Of a stretch of 64,000 nt of DNA, positions 1-10,700 are shown one piece after another; within the stretch, counting starts at the first letter, position 1, and each line of letters starts with the position of its first letter. The DNA is from Misgurnus anguillicaudatus. Its lineage: Eukaryota > Chordata > Actinopteri > Cypriniformes > Cobitidae. The translations under genes were made by a program, and so were the position numbers. The notes beneath the pieces were generated by a model. That model had not been told where the DNA came from and made no database searches. It worked only from the letters and a program-made list of their open reading frames with translations. The DNA lies in assembly GCF_027580225.2 (NCBI RefSeq), contig NC_073351.2:10024501-10088500 (forward strand), given 5' to 3'.

Positions 1-62
1 GCTGAATAATGCGGCCTTATCTGCAACCCTGATCAGGTCCCGGGTGGACCACTCGAGGGTTG
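1..62 (-). CDS. cdon: cdon exon 4, start of Ig-like domain 2 (partial, runs off the left edge)
   Basis: On the minus strand this stretch reads TLEW-STRDLIRVADKAALFS. That resembles the segment linking Ig domains 1 and 2 in CDON-family receptors, where an LGDF-like motif is followed by an S-T-x-x-[VL]-I strand and the first strand of Ig2. The frame continues that of exon 3 through a phase-1 junction: A at the end of exon 3 plus CA here gives a Thr codon. The acceptor I propose, AG at 63-64, has a poor pyrimidine tract. A second in-frame AG lies 12 bases further upstream and would add four residues. The exon continues beyond base 1, so only its first third or so is visible. The homology is recalled, not computed. 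Identity is fairly secure because of the frame and the neighbouring Ig1 exon; the exact boundary is not. Confidence 0.7.
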
Positions 63-372
63 CTTCGATAAGACGTCCTTCCCGGCATCAGCCCTCGGTA
101 CGGCACCGGAAGCCCCCGGGCTCATTAAGGATACTGGCGAAGAGGTCTCTGGATTAGTGCCAGACTGAAAATAAGAGCCATTTCCTTCCCTTCCAACACA
201 CTTCTGTGGTCGCCTATTCTCACAGTGTTAATGGCTCGAGAAATCCGCCTTGCGATACTTCCTGTCTTTCTTCTCCAGCAGACTCTTTGAAGTCAGTTCT
301 TGTTGGACTGTTTAAACTGCTGCAATGAGAGTGTATGTGCCAGCATGCAGCGTATTTTCACAATGCACTTAC
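63..372 (-). other. cdon: cdon intron 3
   Basis: This short intron lies between the Ig1 and Ig2 exons. It begins on the minus strand with the consensus donor GTAAGTG directly after exon 3. It contains a strong-looking acceptor (TTATTTTCAG, with AG at 165-166). Splicing there in phase 1 would meet a TAA within a few codons, so I take it to be a decoy and place the functional acceptor near base 63. No other feature was recognised in the intron. Confidence 0.65.
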
Positions 373-651
373 TTGCAATAAGTACCCGTGCATGCCGGCT
401 GACGATAGAACCCGTCTCAGATTGAGCAACACACTGGTAAGAACCCGTGAGAGCCGGTTGGAGGGAGGGCAGCGAGAGGGAGCCTGGAGTGATTTCCACA
501 CCGGGCTGGTGGGCAGGGTCTAAGGGCCGGCCCTGAAACAGCCAGCTTATGCTGGCGGTGGTGGGACGCGCCGTGCAGCGAAGGTGGACTGCATCGCCCT
601 GCTTCTGCACCACAGATACAGGCTCCACGCGTAAAGAGAGACAAAATACAG
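373..651 (-). CDS. cdon: cdon exon 3, Ig-like domain 1 of the hedgehog co-receptor CDON
   Basis: CDON (CDO) is a single-pass cell-surface Ig/fibronectin-III protein. It binds hedgehog ligands as a co-receptor with Patched and promotes myogenic and neural differentiation. This exon encodes residues 26-117 of the model. It contains the motif EPVSVVQKQG, the first Ig cysteine in HLRC (C50), the core tryptophan in ISWLF (W61), and the second cysteine in the Y-x-C motif YQC (C98). The pattern EP-x-S-x-VQK-x-G, then ISWL-x-x-G-x-x-LD, matches what I recall of vertebrate CDON Ig1 better than BOC. The acceptor is CTTCTTCAG after a pyrimidine-rich tract and the donor is GTAAGTG. The exon is 279 nt, divisible by three, and symmetric phase 1-1, as is typical of Ig-domain exons. 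Only 97 nt separate it from exon 2. No frameshift or stop is seen. Confidence 0.92.
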
Positions 652-748
652 CTGAAGAAGAAAGAGAGAGGTGCAAATCTATTTGACCTTCTTTCAGGAC
701 CAGAAGGACATTGTTATTGTGGTTTGTGTGTGTCAGTGAGTTACTCAC

Positions 749-821
749 ATGGGCAGTTTAGAAGCAGGGTATGGCAAACACACAGCACTGCCGACAGTAA
801 TCTCAAGCCACTGTCCTCCAT
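749..821 (-). CDS. cdon: cdon exon 2 coding part, start codon and signal peptide
   Basis: This codes for residues 1-24 plus the first base of codon 25. The N-terminus reads MEDSGLRLLSAVLCVC, followed by HTLLLNCP. It has a hydrophobic core at about residues 8-21, as expected for a secretory signal peptide targeting the receptor to the ER and plasma membrane. The start (ATG at 819-821) is chosen because G stands at -3 and at +4, and because an in-frame TGA lies 12 nt upstream inside the same exon. The exon ends at a consensus donor, CAT|GTGAGTAA. The single leftover T joins CT of exon 3 to give a Ser codon, so the phase fits exactly. Cleavage probably falls between residues 24 and 31. The sequence is not obviously alike between fish and mammals here, so identity rests on position, phase and function. 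Confidence 0.88.
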
Positions 822-888
822 GACGCCGTTTCACCTTGGCGCGCTAATGAGGGGCTTGACAGACACCCCTTTCACACACAGTCCACAC
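822..888 (-). other. cdon: cdon exon 2, 5'UTR portion and splice acceptor
   Basis: The untranslated part of exon 2 lies between a probable acceptor (TGTGTTTCAG, AG at 889-890) and the ATG. It contains no upstream ATG and carries the in-frame TGA that fixes the start codon. The acceptor choice is inferred from the sequence alone. Confidence 0.7.
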
Positions 889-3800
889 CTGAAACACATT
901 CCAAAAACATAATTTTATGTACTGTATTGTATTTAAAGATGCTTTTCATAATGTTTGAAGCTATATTGCCATTTCTGTTTGAAATATAAAATTGCTTTTT
1001 AAATATAAAAATGTACTTATCTTCACATTTGTGGGTAACAACTGACATTTCTAGGAAAATCTGACCCAAAAGCTCAAATTATTAATAATTATACGCGTGT
1101 TGTCAACACAGTTATGAACACTGATGTACTTGCTAAATAACTGATTTGTTCCTTTTCACCCAAAATATGTGCAACCAAAATAGATTTAAAGTATTTATTT
1201 CTGCTGTTATGCAGGGTGTTTTCTATATAATCACTTACAGAGAAGGCAGTGCTATTTATAATTATCCTGTATTGGGGTGTAATACAGCACTACAGTTACG
1301 TTCATTTTGGAGGTTGGTTAAACTTGGTCCAGTAAGCAACTACTGTACATGTCTGCCATTCAGAACACTACAACAACCTTTCAAAGCAAAAAACGACACA
1401 CTGTAATTTGGTAACATGAAAAAACTATGAAAAATTCATAAATAGCAACAATGGCAACCACCATACATTTTGGGGAAAATGCGTACCATACATACAATAA
1501 CCTTTTAATAAATTAACACACAATTGAGTTCGTCTGTAGCTGTTCAATACAGGCACCCTGTAGAAATCATAACACTTTTTAATCCTAAACAATAATCTTC
1601 ACAACATACATCCTTTACATACTCCTTCATCTCACACAGTCTTTCTTCCTGAAAAATCTTCTTTTTGTTGATCTACGACACTATGATTCCCACAGAGAGC
1701 TTCTCCAGTGAAACAGGAATTTCTAACCCTCTACACCCCCTTAACCCTTCCTCTCCCCCTCTCTCTCCTTTGCCCCCTTCACTTCTGTCCATCTCTTGCA
1801 GTCGCAGGGTCTGCCCCAGTCTACTCTTAATATCACTATCCTGTTACAGAGCACTGCTTTCATACAGACTCACTTTAGCCTGAAGAGCCACCTCATGGTG
1901 TTCACACACAGTCCCAAATGTCCAAACTGAAAAAGAAGGAGAGCTCCCAAAGGGTGAGACACAAAAAAGGGTGAAAGAACGTAATTAGGAGCATTCCTCT
2001 TTGCTTTTGAACCTGTCCCTCCCCTAGTGCCAGTCCTCTGTATCTGGGCTGTGTTAATCCGGAGGGTCTTTGATCACAGGCTCCTGGTCTGTGAGCATAG
2101 TTTGGGCCAAAGGGTGAGGGATAAAGGCTGTCCAGCTGTGATATTCAAACTGTGGGTGCCATGGGGCTTTGTGCCCGGCCCAACATCAGACCAAAGGACA
2201 GGCCACTCGAGTGGGTCAAATTAAAGGGGTGATGTCTGGGTGGGACAACTAGAGCTGAACAGTTTGTGATGGGATGCACACTAGCTTACATTTCCGCATT
2301 GCTTGTGCATGATACCTTAAACCACAGATCCTGTTGAGGATTTTATCCTGAGTGAATGGGTGAAAAGTCCCAAAGACTTACACACTGAAATGATCCAAGC
2401 AATATGTAGGAGCCAGACTTCCAGGTCTCCTTTGACTTCTGCCAGCAAGCAACCACCTAGTAATTGCCTAGCAACCACAAAGAATCACCCCACATCCTAA
2501 TGGCAACTGGCAAAAAACTACTCTTAAAAACTGCATAGAAATGATCTGGCAACTATCCAAAACACCACGAGTGGTGTGTTTTGTATGAGCAAGCATGACT
2601 CACATTTTTTTTTCAGATAATTTACAAATCTAGTTTATTGTTGCATTCTAATGAAAAATCAATGACCCATTATTCAATTTAACCTAAATGAGGCCGAAAA
2701 CCTTTTCCCAAGCTTAAAATACCCCCAAATATGCATATACATCTTCACCGCCCCCCATGGGCCCACTCAGAGGACGACAAAGTAAGAAACACAGGAAATA
2801 ATAAACTCTCTCAGCCTTCTGCTCACGCCCCCTCTAACCCTAGAGGTCAGGGGTCACTGGAGAGCAGAGAGTCAGCGGGTGCCTGCCAGACGTGGCCCCA
2901 CCCCTTGGGGTCACCCTCAAAAACAGGATGAGAGAATGGGGACAGTGTCACCACTTTGCAAGCACAAATGACAGCAGAAAGGCAAACAGGCTGGTAAACA
3001 GACAGGCAGGTTGTGACTTTAAAAACAATGTAGCTTCATAAAAATTACTCATAAACAGAGGAGAAAATGTCTATGTCCATAAGTTTGTGTGGGCATGGTT
3101 TATCAGTCCTGGGATTGTAAAGGTAGCATTTCTTTTTCACGAGTCCAAACAAGTCTATGCAGTGCCCCTATATCATCACTAGAAACCATCTCCTTTTCAT
3201 TCCCAGAATAATAATATATAATTACAACAATAACAACAGCCTTGAATGAAGCATACAACCAAAAATGGGCAAACAATGCACAATGTGTATAAGCATATGC
3301 TGAGAAACTGATGTTATGTACTCTTCGAGTCAGTATAACCCCCAGATAGAGATATCTAGTGTAAGACTGACGCTATGCCTCCTGATATCTCTGCAACAGA
3401 TCTGGCATGACGAGGAAACACAAGCACCATTCCTGGGTTTTATCTTTTTTTATATCCGCCTGTATGCGGCAGGTTCAGAACAGAGAGACACTTTACAAGA
3501 TATCTGCTGTCTTCAATCAGAGAGAGAGAAAGACAGGCACCTAACAACTAGATGCAGGCTAGAAAGACAGTAGGGAATTGGACCAGTCTAGAGCCATCAA
3601 TTTAAGAGGTGCAAGTGGAGAGAAAGAGAGCAGGGCAGAGAGAGACACAGCGGGTAGTGGAGTGCAGAGACATGTCTAACGGCAGAAAAAAGGAAGTCCC
3701 CTATATGAGCTAAAGATCTTCATCATACAGGACACATCAAAAGAGACGATTAAGGGCAGAAGAAAAAAGTCTAAATGAAACAAGGGGCTGACAATCAAAG

Positions 3801-5619
3801 TAAAATGTGACATTAAATTGACAGTACCTCTATTTAGGTAACATTACTTTACTCCTGGTGACCTGAGGAGAAATTCTGTTTGAAGCTTAAGCTGTTAACA
3901 CTTTTTTACTGATTAAGCCTGAAGGGGACACCATCATTCCATGGTGACCAACAACCAAAACAAGTCCAATGCTGGGTTATTTCTGCAAGGCTACTTAATT
4001 CTTAAGGATAAATCTTCAGCCAGTGTGCTTTTCTACAGTCTCCAGACATTTTGGAAAGGTAGACTCCCCTCAATGTCTCTCCATTCTGTTTTTGCACTTA
4101 CAATTTTAGTGTTGACTTTCTCAAGCAAGAAGATGAGAGGCTCTCAAACAGCTCGATCCAACAGCAGTCCAGCAAATCCACATGCAGTTGATGTTCATAA
4201 ATCCAATCTTATCAGCTGTCAGAGCAACGGCTGTTTTTCCTTTCTGTTTTCTCTCTGGAATGAGGGAGTAACTTTAGGGTCGTACCTGAGATCTTGCCAA
4301 AGTGCACAGAAGGAAGACAGACACTTTCTCTTGGGATGTCAGAAAGCATCCACGCATGACCTCCGATATAACACTCATTGGGGAACTCCTGTGGCAAGTT
4401 GGATATCATAGTGACACTAGGAAAAAATAAACATTCTGACAAGCCCCTAGGTGTAAAGGGGCAGGGGTGGCATCTGCAGTTCAATTAAAAACGTGCAATT
4501 GAGAAAAGATGAGTCTATTTCTGCAGGCAGTGCTTGAAGTGTCATTTGTCCTCCGCCCAGATCCCTGTCATATTAAGTAAACATTGAAAGAAAATAAAAA
4601 GACCCCAGAGGGTTCAGGCAGAACAGGTCATAACTGGTACAAAATGCAAGGACAGAGTTCCACAGGAAGGAAACAAAGTAACAGAACATCACACTGGTTG
4701 ATTTTAAATGTATGTGACTAATTATTAGAGAAAGGTTTGTTTAAAGAAACCACTTAAAATAGAAATGAGTGGCATGGTTACGGTCATTAGAGAATATGGG
4801 AAATAACCACAAAAACTAACAGGGAAAATATGAGGGTCACCACAAAAAGAAGGAAACAGGCAAAAGTAGACCAGACAATGGGAGACAAAATAAAAGTGTG
4901 AAACCAGAATACTAAAAGAGCCCAAAATTGAATTAATATCTTTTCACAATAGTCTGATCTGACCCGCGTGATAAGTCTGATACTTCTGTATCCTGAACCT
5001 GTCCGCACTCGCCCCCACAAACACAGACAGAGGAGCTGCTCTCCACACATTCCACAGATAGAGAGAGGTGAAGAAGAAGAAATAAGGTAGTACAAAGGTT
5101 ACAAAAATAAAAGATCAAAAAAAATATGATGAAGATACAAAGAGTTGGAAAAAAATCCCCTCATGAAGTGAGAGAATGAAAAAGTCAGGCAGGAAGTACA
5201 GGAGGTGGGGAAAGAGCGAGAAGGGGAGGGTCAAAGAGGGAAAAAAGAAGGGATTCATCAGGAGGTGAATACATGCCAAACCTCAGCTCAATTCCCCAGC
5301 TTATGCCTGACAGACAAACTCATACTGTGTGAACCTTGCTTGTAATCCTCTCAGTCAACTGAAAATACAACATGCTATCTTGGTGTGCAATAAAATAGAC
5401 CCAATGTGTCAATGAGAAAGAAAAGAAAGATAGAAAGAGAGAGAGAGAAAGATAGGAAGGTATGTGTGAGAGGGATGGCAGAGTATGGATGGCAACTATT
5501 GGTTCAAGTGGCAGCAATGAGAGCAGCTCCAGGCCATGCAGATGTGACTAATGATTAAAAATACTGGGCTTTTGAACTGAGCAGTCCATCACTGAATACA
5601 GGGGGCAGACCTTATTAAT
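889..5619. other. Non-coding stretch, no gene seen
   Basis: Several AT-rich blocks and pyrimidine runs (for example around 1740-1790) occur, with no ORF that looks like protein. A short patch at about 2440-2560 has the AGCAACCACC-type degenerate repetition seen in dispersed fish repeats. Pseudo-hydrophobic readings near 4.7-5.1 kb on the minus strand lack an ATG. Confidence 0.5.
2440..2560. repeat. Degenerate CTAGCAACCAC-type dispersed repeat
   Basis: The words GCAAC-CAC and GCAAC-TGGCAA recur irregularly over about 120 bases. I recognise this as a low-order, degenerate dispersed fish repeat. No terminal repeats are visible. Confidence 0.4.
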
Positions 5620-6603
5620 GGCGCTTTTCCATTGCATAGTACCCCACGGTTTAGTTTAGTTTGGGTCGGTTCAGCTCACCTCACTTTGGCGTGGTTAGCT
5701 TTTCCATTGAGTTTTGTATCACTTCGCAGTGGGAGGAATTATAGGCGTGTCGTTATATTTGCGCTGCATAAGGCTGTGACATCATACAAGAGAGAGCGTC
5801 CTTGTACATTCCCAAACATTTATTTATTTATCAGTCCGCCACAAAATTAAAATTGGCCACCACAAATACGTAGATGTTTACTTTGAACATTGCGTTTATA
5901 ACTACCTCTGTCTCACATGACAGTTTCTGTTCAAACACCCGTGGCGTCAGTCAACAGCTCCGCTGAGCCTCAATGAAGTTGCATTAAAGCATAAATAATA
6001 CTGACGTGCACGTCGCGAATGTGCCGCCACAAAATTAAAATTGGCCACCACAAATAGAAGTTTACTTTGCACATCGCGTTTATAACTACCTCTGTCTCAC
6101 ATAACAGTTTCTGTTCAAACACCCGTGGCGTCTGTCGACGGCGCTCCGCTGAGCCTCAATGAAGTTGGATTAAAGCATACTGACGTGCACGTCGCGAATG
6201 TGCCGCCACAAACTGCAAGTCTGGAAAAAACTTTTATGTGTTCCTGATTCACAACCTGTGGATGTTTTAAAACGCTAAAAGGGTGTTTGGAGACTTAAAA
6301 CAGAGCACAGATGACAACATGTTTGCTCGAGACAGCGCAAGCTAGCAGCAAGCTTAAGCTAAAGCTAATATTTTACATAATAGGATGACGGCGCCGATGA
6401 CGACTCTCTCAGACCAATCAGTGATCTACAGTGTTTACGCGTCACGTTTGGTATCAGCTCGGGTCGCTTGGAACCCCAACCGAGGTGGTACGAAAAAAAG
6501 TATCGGGTACTACGAAGTGATCCCAATGGAAAAGCTCCCAAAAGTAAGCTGACCCGACCCAAACTAAACCAAACCGTGGGGTACTATGCAATGGAAAAGC
6601 GCC
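5620..6603. mobile_element. Non-autonomous DNA transposon with long terminal inverted repeats (984 bp)
   Basis: The left end GGCGCTTTTCCATTGCATAG is repeated inverted at the right end (CTATGCAATGGAAAAGCGCC). The match continues inward with TACCCCACGGTTT and a second block containing CTTTTCCATTGAG. Inside are two direct repeats of about 180-190 bp starting with CCGCCACAAAATTAAAATT (5836-6023 and 6024-6202). No transposase ORF is seen. I could not identify a clean target-site duplication. Confidence 0.85.
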
Positions 6604-6990
6604 ATAAAAGAAAGAGAAAGAATGAACACAGGGTTTCTGCAGGGTTTAGTCAGTCAAATTTAAGACTTTTTAAGACCTTTTTATGACCATTATGATTTAA
6701 ATTTATGACCTACACGATTAACGAAAAATAACACTAAAATTCCTTTCAAAAGTCTTTAATTTATTTTTTTTAACTTTCATTAAATTAGTAACAAGTTTAT
6801 TAGTAAAGGTTCAATTTTCTTAAGAATAACAAATTGAAGGCTCCCTTTTCTTAAGCATCAAGAACACAGGAACAACACTTAACAATTGTAAATTAAAAAT
6901 TATTTTAAAGTAACAAGTCAGTCAGTGCTTGTCTACATTTTTCTCAGTTCGTCCCCTTTAATGGTTATCTCCTCCTCAAACTTTTTCAGC

Positions 6991-7363
6991 TTAGCCAATT
7001 TTTCTTTGCTTGCCCGTCTGAGGGCGTTTGATTTTGAAAGGAGCTGGGCCATCTTTGACCCCGATTTGCCGAGACGAAGACAAACGGAGACAAACGGAAT
7101 CCAGTGCTGTACTTGGACCGGGTAGTGACGGAGCCGAACAAAACTGACTGATCGCCTGCACCCGCTGAAGACCTTTTACAGCAACTTTATGCTTTTCTGA
7201 CTTTGCATGCGATTGTAAGGCTTTTATGCCTAAACTACACAGCTCCAGCGCCTTCTTACACAGTGTGCAATAGGCTTGATACCGATTGTTTGCTACAGGC
7301 TTGAGCCAACTACTAAACGCACCGCCTTTAAAGCCATAGCTCGTTAAATGTACACTTTCTCAT
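6991..7363 (-). pseudogene. hAT transposase N-terminus with BED-type zinc finger (broken)
   Basis: On the minus strand an ATG at 7361-7363 opens MRKCTFNELWL and is stopped at once. A shift of one base gives GAFSSWLKPVANNRYQ, then YCTLCKKALEL, then SLGIKALQSHAKSEKHK, and continues to a TAA at 6991-6993. The C-x2-C spacing followed by H-x4-H after an ALQSH motif is the BED-like finger found at the start of many fish hAT-derived proteins. It would bind element termini in an intact transposase. Everything after the finger (catalytic RNase-H-like domain, dimerisation domain) is missing, so this is the 5' stump left in an internally deleted element. I see one frameshift and no intact product. Family naming rests on recalled motif patterns. 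Confidence 0.72.
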
Positions 7364-7401
7364 TGTGATAGACCCGGAGATTTCAGTTAAACTAAGCAGA
7401 C

Positions 7402-7492
7402 CCTCGAGAGTTCGCACGAGACCGCGGGTTTCTAAAGTACTTCCTCGAGAGTTTGGAGTTCGCACGGGACCGCGGGTTTCTGAAGTACTTCC
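7402..7492. repeat. Two-unit CG-rich tandem repeat inside the hAT element
   Basis: Unit one (7402-7443) and unit two (7444-7492) share CTCGAGAGTT, GTTCGCACG, GACCGCGGGTTTCT and AAGTACTTCC. They differ by a small insertion. Confidence 0.75.
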
Positions 7493-7784
7493 GAAAAGTC
7501 TGTTTGCTGCACTGCCGCATGGACCTTGTAGTCCTGGAACGCTGTGATTATCCCACCCAGATTCCCCAGACAGGCAAAACGAGTGAATGCCGCCGCCAGA
7601 GCATTTTTGTGGGGAAAGGCAACAATGAATGAACGAGTATATAAATTTAAGACGTGGCTAAATGTAATTTATGACCTTGTATGGATAATCCGGATGTTTT
7701 TATGACTTTTTATGGCCTAAAATTTTAATAATTAAATTTAAGACGTTTTATGACTTTTTATGACTCCGCGGAAACCCTGGAACA

Positions 7785-10700
7785 TGAGACAGAGGTGGAA
7801 ACTGCAGTTAGCCGTTGCATCTGCATTCAAAGGCTGTGGTTCCAAGGAAGGCAAACAAATGTTAACCTTCAACTCCTTCTTGTAGTGCTGTAAATTGGAG
7901 TGGGTTAAAGCAAGTGTGCTTGCATTACGTCAAGACTTTGATACTTCATCCCAGGACCGGACTCCCCCAGCCATTAAATGCACCATGTCTCTGTTGACAG
8001 GAAATAACATCACTGTCTGCAAAGTGTAGCCCTTGGGGTAAGTTGCTTGCAGGGCGACAGGGCACAGCCTGGGCGGCTGTGGTGCAGTTGACAGTAAAAG
8101 AGGGTGGAGACAAGAGAGAAATAAGAACAGAGGCCCCTGGGATCAGTCACCTCTAACAAAGCACTGTTTACCAAGAACACAGACACCCCCAACCCTCCTC
8201 TCCCCTCCATAAAGTTTCTCAGCAGCGATGCAGTCTACCTCCGCCTACTTCCCAAGAGTGCCAGTCCTCAGACCAGGAAGACAGTGCTAATTCCTGCCCC
8301 GGGCGTGTTGGCCTTGATCACAAACAGTCCACACACAGATCGCCTGGTGAGAGTGGGTGGGAGTGAGACCTTCAGCCCCAGTACAGTACAGAAGATCTCT
8401 CTTAATTGGAGTTTGTTCTGTGGTGTCTTGTTTGCCTGAGAATAGTGGAAGGAGGTGGTGTGGAAGGGGAGGTGGTGAGAGACAGGAGGGGTGCAGAGGT
8501 AAAGGGGCCGTTTCCCAAGGTTTTCAACAACAGGGATTAGGCCGAGGACTGAAACTCAATAGGGTCGTCTCGGACACTGGAAATGGGTCTCAGGGTATCG
8601 ACAGCACACAAGGCCACAGCCAAAACTGCTGCAAAGTACACACATAACTAACAACACCCACATCATTGTGGGTGCCACATAATATCCTTCTAGCTGAGTT
8701 CACAGCTACTCCAAACCCTTGAGGGGACATTTGCACACAGGAAGGGTAATTCTAATTGAGAGGAGGAATGCTGGAGACAGGAGAGACAGTGGTTATGTCT
8801 GCCCAGAGGGTGTGCTGGGAGACAAATTTGATTGACAGGGTGTGCCAAGAGTGCCTGAATCATCAGCCAAGTTGTGGAAGATAAGAGATTAAAGTCTATG
8901 TGTGGTGGTAAGACTCTTTTCTTTTCAATGCTGAGTCCTTAAATTAAACAAGACTTTACTAAGACAAAAGCAAAAAATTGGAGCTGTGACCAAGAGATTT
9001 GCGTACACACTCCAGACATGTTGAGCAATGGTGCTCACCTGGGAAATGCAAGGCCCGGAAATTTTGCCTATGTCATGATTCAACCCTTGTATGACTCTCA
9101 CTTTCAAAACTACTTTCTAAAAACCTCTCACTCATGAATTTCGATTATGTTGAACTAAGCAGCTAAGATTGCATCTCTGGATGTCTCCAGTTTCTACACT
9201 CCTTACTCTCTCTCAATCCTTCAGTTCAGAGCCAGTTACTGGCCCTCCTGGGTTCCATCATCTCTTCCTTTGCCATGGCAACTAGGCCAGACATACAGCT
9301 ACACAACATGTTCTGTTCAGTATCTTGTCGATAGGTCTTTGGCCTCCAACCAAAAGCACTCACAGAACAGGAACATATTTTAAAAGATGCAATTGTGCAA
9401 AGTGAATTTATAGTGACAGCAAGCCTTAAAATTATTTTTCACAACTAATGAAGGTTGGGAATGCTACGCTAACATTAATGACGGCCTAAGTCATCTATGG
9501 GTAGGAGGAAGGAAATACAAATGAATGATACTGTACTGATGAGTACTCTGAAAAAATTGGAGGGTAAAAGTATCATGAAAAATGGTTAACAGTTGATTAG
9601 ATTAAAAAAGAATTTCAGCACCAAACTGCTTTATTCTTCATTTAATTCCAGCATGAAATATTAGCCTCATATAACAAAAACAAACAAGATCTAAGAGGCT
9701 GAGATGACAAAATTACTCTCTCAAAGTATGTTGAAAACACCCCAAAAACATAAGGCCAACTCTCTGCCTTGTATGTACAAGCTTAAGGGCTGCGAAATAA
9801 ATATCCACTCCAAACACTGCCTCTGTGACTGAATCTATTTAGGTTGTCTAAATGTTTATCTGTCTTGTCTTGTAGCCCTCTAACAAGGCAAGAGTTCATG
9901 TTTTCCAGTGCTTCCAAAATAACAAAACAAATTTTGTGGTTTGAGTTTAACAAATGTGCATGTCTGACTTTCTAACACTGGTAATGCATCACACCATTAA
10001 ACACGTCATTTTCTGTATTCATTGTCTTGTTTTGGAGGTGTGAGCAGATTCTGAATGGTGATGCATTGTATTAGATGGTGCCAAGACTAGCAGAACCTTA
10101 ATACAAAATTTAAACAAAGCAATAGTATCACTTACATACATTATGTATACTGTACACATTCCCACTACCAGGAGAGGAACGGCATCAGCACTGTTTTAAA
10201 CAGATAGCAAGACTCATTCAGAACAGCAATGCATAAGGTTTTACGAGCACAGACCAGGAAGGCAGTCTATCACAAATTCATAAATATTATAAATCTCCCA
10301 TCCTGTATCTCAATCTAATGGCTGTTTTAAAGAGACAGGTCAGAGATGTAACAATGCACAGCCTACTTCGGGCAAACCAGTCATTAATTCCTGTTTCCTT
10401 AAGCAGTTGAAATAGACTCTGTAAATGCCCATTTAACTTGGTTCCCCAGAGGGTCTGCCTCTTCCCGCATCGCAGGCTCAAAACAGCACTTACAACCACA
10501 GGCCTCACAGTAGTAGTACCCACAATGCCTCAGGCTCAGATCCACCAGCTACGCAGCCCTTCCAAACAAACTCTCTGTTTGTCAGAGCAGGGGGGAGCCA
10601 GCCGTGGCCACTTTTGCCTTAATATAGTCTTGCTTATCCGTTGCCCAGCTTGGGCACTGGGCTGCAGGGAAAACCCATGTAAGATGTCGCTTATGGGGGT

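Larger units (their letters stand above)
6629..7779 (-). mobile_element. Decayed hAT-like transposon with BED-finger remnant
   Basis: The ends are CAGGGTTTCTGCAGGG and, inverted, CAGGGTTTCCGCGGAG. They are flanked by an identical 5-bp GAACA (6624-6628 and 7780-7784). Both subterminal regions carry AAGACTTTTTA / TATGACTTTTTATGAC repeats. The interior holds the start of a transposase-like gene on the minus strand and a short CG-rich tandem repeat at 7402-7492. It lies only 25 bases from the previous element. Confidence 0.82.

Noticed and set aside
4725..5118. Hydrophobic minus-strand readings resembling a signal peptide
   Set aside because: No ATG in frame and no suitable donor. The exon at 749-888 fits cdon frame and phase instead.
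8010..8210. Minus reading MEGRGGLGVSVFLVN considered as cdon signal exon
   Set aside because: Its donor candidates give the wrong phase for exon 3, and the hydrophobic core is weak.
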